From an uncultured Actinomycetes bacterium (lineage in GTDB: Bacteria > Actinomycetota > Thermoleophilia > Solirubrobacterales > Thermoleophilaceae), in contig CAMLNW010000051.1 in assembly GCA_946481495.1 (NCBI GenBank), forward strand, positions 1 to 12,974: a DNA stretch of 12,974 bases, given 5' to 3'. Numbering within the stretch: position 1 is the first letter of the stretch; every line of letters begins with the position of its first letter. The position numbers were made by a program, and so were the translations under genes. A model generated the notes under the pieces. The model made no database searches. It worked only from the letters and a program-made list of their open reading frames with translations, and was not told where the DNA came from. Positions 11,814 to 12,974 of this stretch are shown one piece after another.

Positions 11814-12217
11814 CTCCGGCGGTCGAGCGGGGGCTGCTCGACACGAGCGTCTTCATCGCCAGCGAATCAGGACGTGAGCTCGACGAGGAGTCGCTGCCCA
11901 ACGAGGGCGCGATCTCCCCGATCACGGTTGCCGAGTTGCACGTCGGCGTGCTTGCCGCCTCCGACGTCGACACTCGAGCTCGCCGCCTGGCGACACTGGA
12001 GACGGTCGCCGACGTCGAGACCCTGCCGGTCGACAACAGCGTCGCGGCAGCCTGGGCGCTCCCGCGCATCCATCTCGCCGAATCGAAGCGGCGCCTCAAC
12101 GTCAACGATCTCTGGATCGCCGCCACCGCTCTGGCGCACAACCTTCCCGTAGTCACCCAAGACGACGACTTCGACCCGATCGAGGGCGTCAGCGGACTCG
12201 AGATCGTCCGCGTGTAG
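11810..12217 (+). CDS. vapC: VapC-type PIN-domain ribonuclease toxin, 135 aa
   Basis: A PIN-domain toxin of typical length. The acidic metal-binding residues are all visible: D11 in LLDTSVFI, E42 in VAELHVGVL, D100 in NVNDLWIAATAL and D118-D120 in VVTQDDDFD. VapC toxins cut RNA, often tRNA or rRNA, with magnesium, and stop growth when freed from their antitoxin. The GTG start overlaps the antitoxin stop as GTGA. The partner is of Phd/YefM type rather than classic VapB; such pairings are common in actinobacteria. No defect is seen, so the pair should be functional. It lies on the host side of the attachment scar. Confidence 0.92.
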   Translation: MTPAVERGLLDTSVFIASESGRELDEESLPNEGAISPITVAELHVGVLAASDVDTRARRLATLETVADVETLPVDNSVAAAWALPRIHLAESKRRLNVNDLWIAATALAHNLPVVTQDDDFDPIEGVSGLEIVRV

Positions 12218-12309
12218 AACAGCCAGGGTCACCACGCGCGGGTGCCAACTACCTGCAACGAGGGTTGCGCCAGTCGAGCTGCCAGTTGTCAGGGCCGATG
12301 GGCGCTGAC

Positions 12310-12974
12310 ATGCGCGATCGACGAAATCCCTTCCTGGCCCTTCTGACGATGGTTGCGGCGGCTGCCTGCATGGCTCCGGCCGCCAGCGCCGAGGGGCCGC
12401 GAGCTGGCTATGTGACCACCGTCCTCGGCGGCAACGTCTCGACGTTCGATGCCTTCACGGGCGTCTTCGACGCGCCGATCGCGCTCGGGGGCCGGCCCCT
12501 GGGGAGTGGCGATCACGCCGGACGGCGCAACCGCCTACGTGTCGGACGAGCAGACCAACATCGTGACCCCCGTGGACACCGCGACGGATACGCCCGGCAC
12601 GCCGATACCGGTCGGCGGCGCGCCGCGCGTGATCGGCATCGCCCCTGACGGCGCGACCGCCTACGTCGCCAACCTCTTCAGCGGCAACGTCACGCCGATC
12701 GACATCACGACCAACACACCCGGCAGCCCGATCGCCGTCGGCGCGGGGCCGCATGGGATCGCGATCGCTCCCGACGGCTCGAGCGTCTACGTCAGCAACG
12801 TCTTCTCCGGCGACGTCAGCGTGATCGACACAGCGACCAGCACCGTCACCGCCACGATCCCCGCCGGCACCGCCCCCTACACGATCGCGATCACGCCGAA
12901 TGGGGAGACCCTGTACGTGGCCGACCTCGCCAGTCCTAACGCCACCGCGATCGACACCGCCACCAACACCGCCA
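12310..12974 (+). pseudogene. secreted YVTN beta-propeller protein, frame broken, runs off the window
   Basis: ATG 12310 (12298 is an alternative) opens a signal peptide: MRDRRN, hydrophobic FLALLTMVAAAACM, and cleavage near APAASA. The first blade part (GYVTTVLGGNVSTFDAFTG) is in this frame, but from about 12501 it turns to shadow sequence. Removing one G from GGGG at 12501-12504 restores LGVAITPDGATAYVS and the frame then stays open to the window end. From there three full 42-residue repeats can be counted, each with I.PDG..(V/A)YV.N..SG.V..ID.AT.T, which is the YVTN propeller repeat. Such proteins are exported or surface-attached and usually bind partners. It is either a true pseudogene or a consensus error of one base. 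Confidence 0.75.

Noticed and set aside
12265..12309. Upstream TTG start for the propeller protein
   Set aside because: The signal peptide begins properly at ATG 12310; the TTG would add an unlikely polar extension.
1..12974. CRISPR array, transposase or insertion sequence
   Set aside because: No regularly spaced repeats with unique spacers, no transposase motif and no paired terminal repeats were found.

Overview
The window is high-GC DNA (about two thirds G+C by eye) with actinobacterial gene style: frequent GTG starts, and start/stop overlaps at nearly every gene junction. It looks like the right-hand part of an integrated mobile element, most likely a temperate phage, followed by host chromosome. 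The 42-residue YVTN propeller, the toxin-antitoxin genes and the tRNA types would suit a soil actinobacterium, perhaps of the Thermoleophilia. That placement is an inference from general style, not from a marker gene. No capsid, terminase, tail, lysis or conjugation gene is visible, so phage versus other integrative element cannot be settled here.

Left block, 1-2404 (+). This is a tightly overlapping run of small genes: the end of an unseen gene, an unknown 78-aa protein, a 268-aa protein with a CHC2-like zinc finger, a RusA-like Holliday-junction resolvase, an HNH endonuclease, a 58-aa protein and a 100-aa zinc-ribbon protein. The nucleases suggest a DNA replication/recombination cluster.

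Switch, 2416-2724. A small leftward helix-turn-helix gene lies opposite a strong rightward promoter (TTGACA, 18 bp, TACGCT). Two copies of GAGTGTA sit on the overlapping back-to-back promoters. A GC-rich hairpin follows in the rightward leader.

Right block, 2725-10364 (+). One long overlapping array holds two small unknown proteins, a Dam-family adenine methyltransferase with an extra zinc-ribbon and C-terminal domain, a string of unknown proteins, a composite 837-aa coiled-coil protein, a stand-alone relative of the methyltransferase zinc ribbon, an excisionase-like protein, a tyrosine integrase and a small trailing protein. The only gap in the array (4771-4839) coincides with an apparent frameshift.

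Element boundary, 10365-10713. Just after the integrase is the 3' half of a tRNA-Asp(GTC) gene without its 5' half. This is the classic scar of integration into a tRNA 3' end, and predicts an intact tRNA-Asp at the far left end outside the window. A terminator-like hairpin and 11-bp-spaced direct repeats flank it.

Host side, 10714-12974. A frameshifted BrnT-like toxin remnant with a probable ribbon-helix-helix antitoxin is followed by a structured non-coding stretch, with a 20-bp palindrome, a hairpin and a tRNA 3' fragment on the minus strand inside a 12-bp inverted repeat. Then come an intact Phd/YefM-type antitoxin with a VapC-type PIN toxin, and the start of a secreted YVTN beta-propeller protein whose frame is broken by one base.
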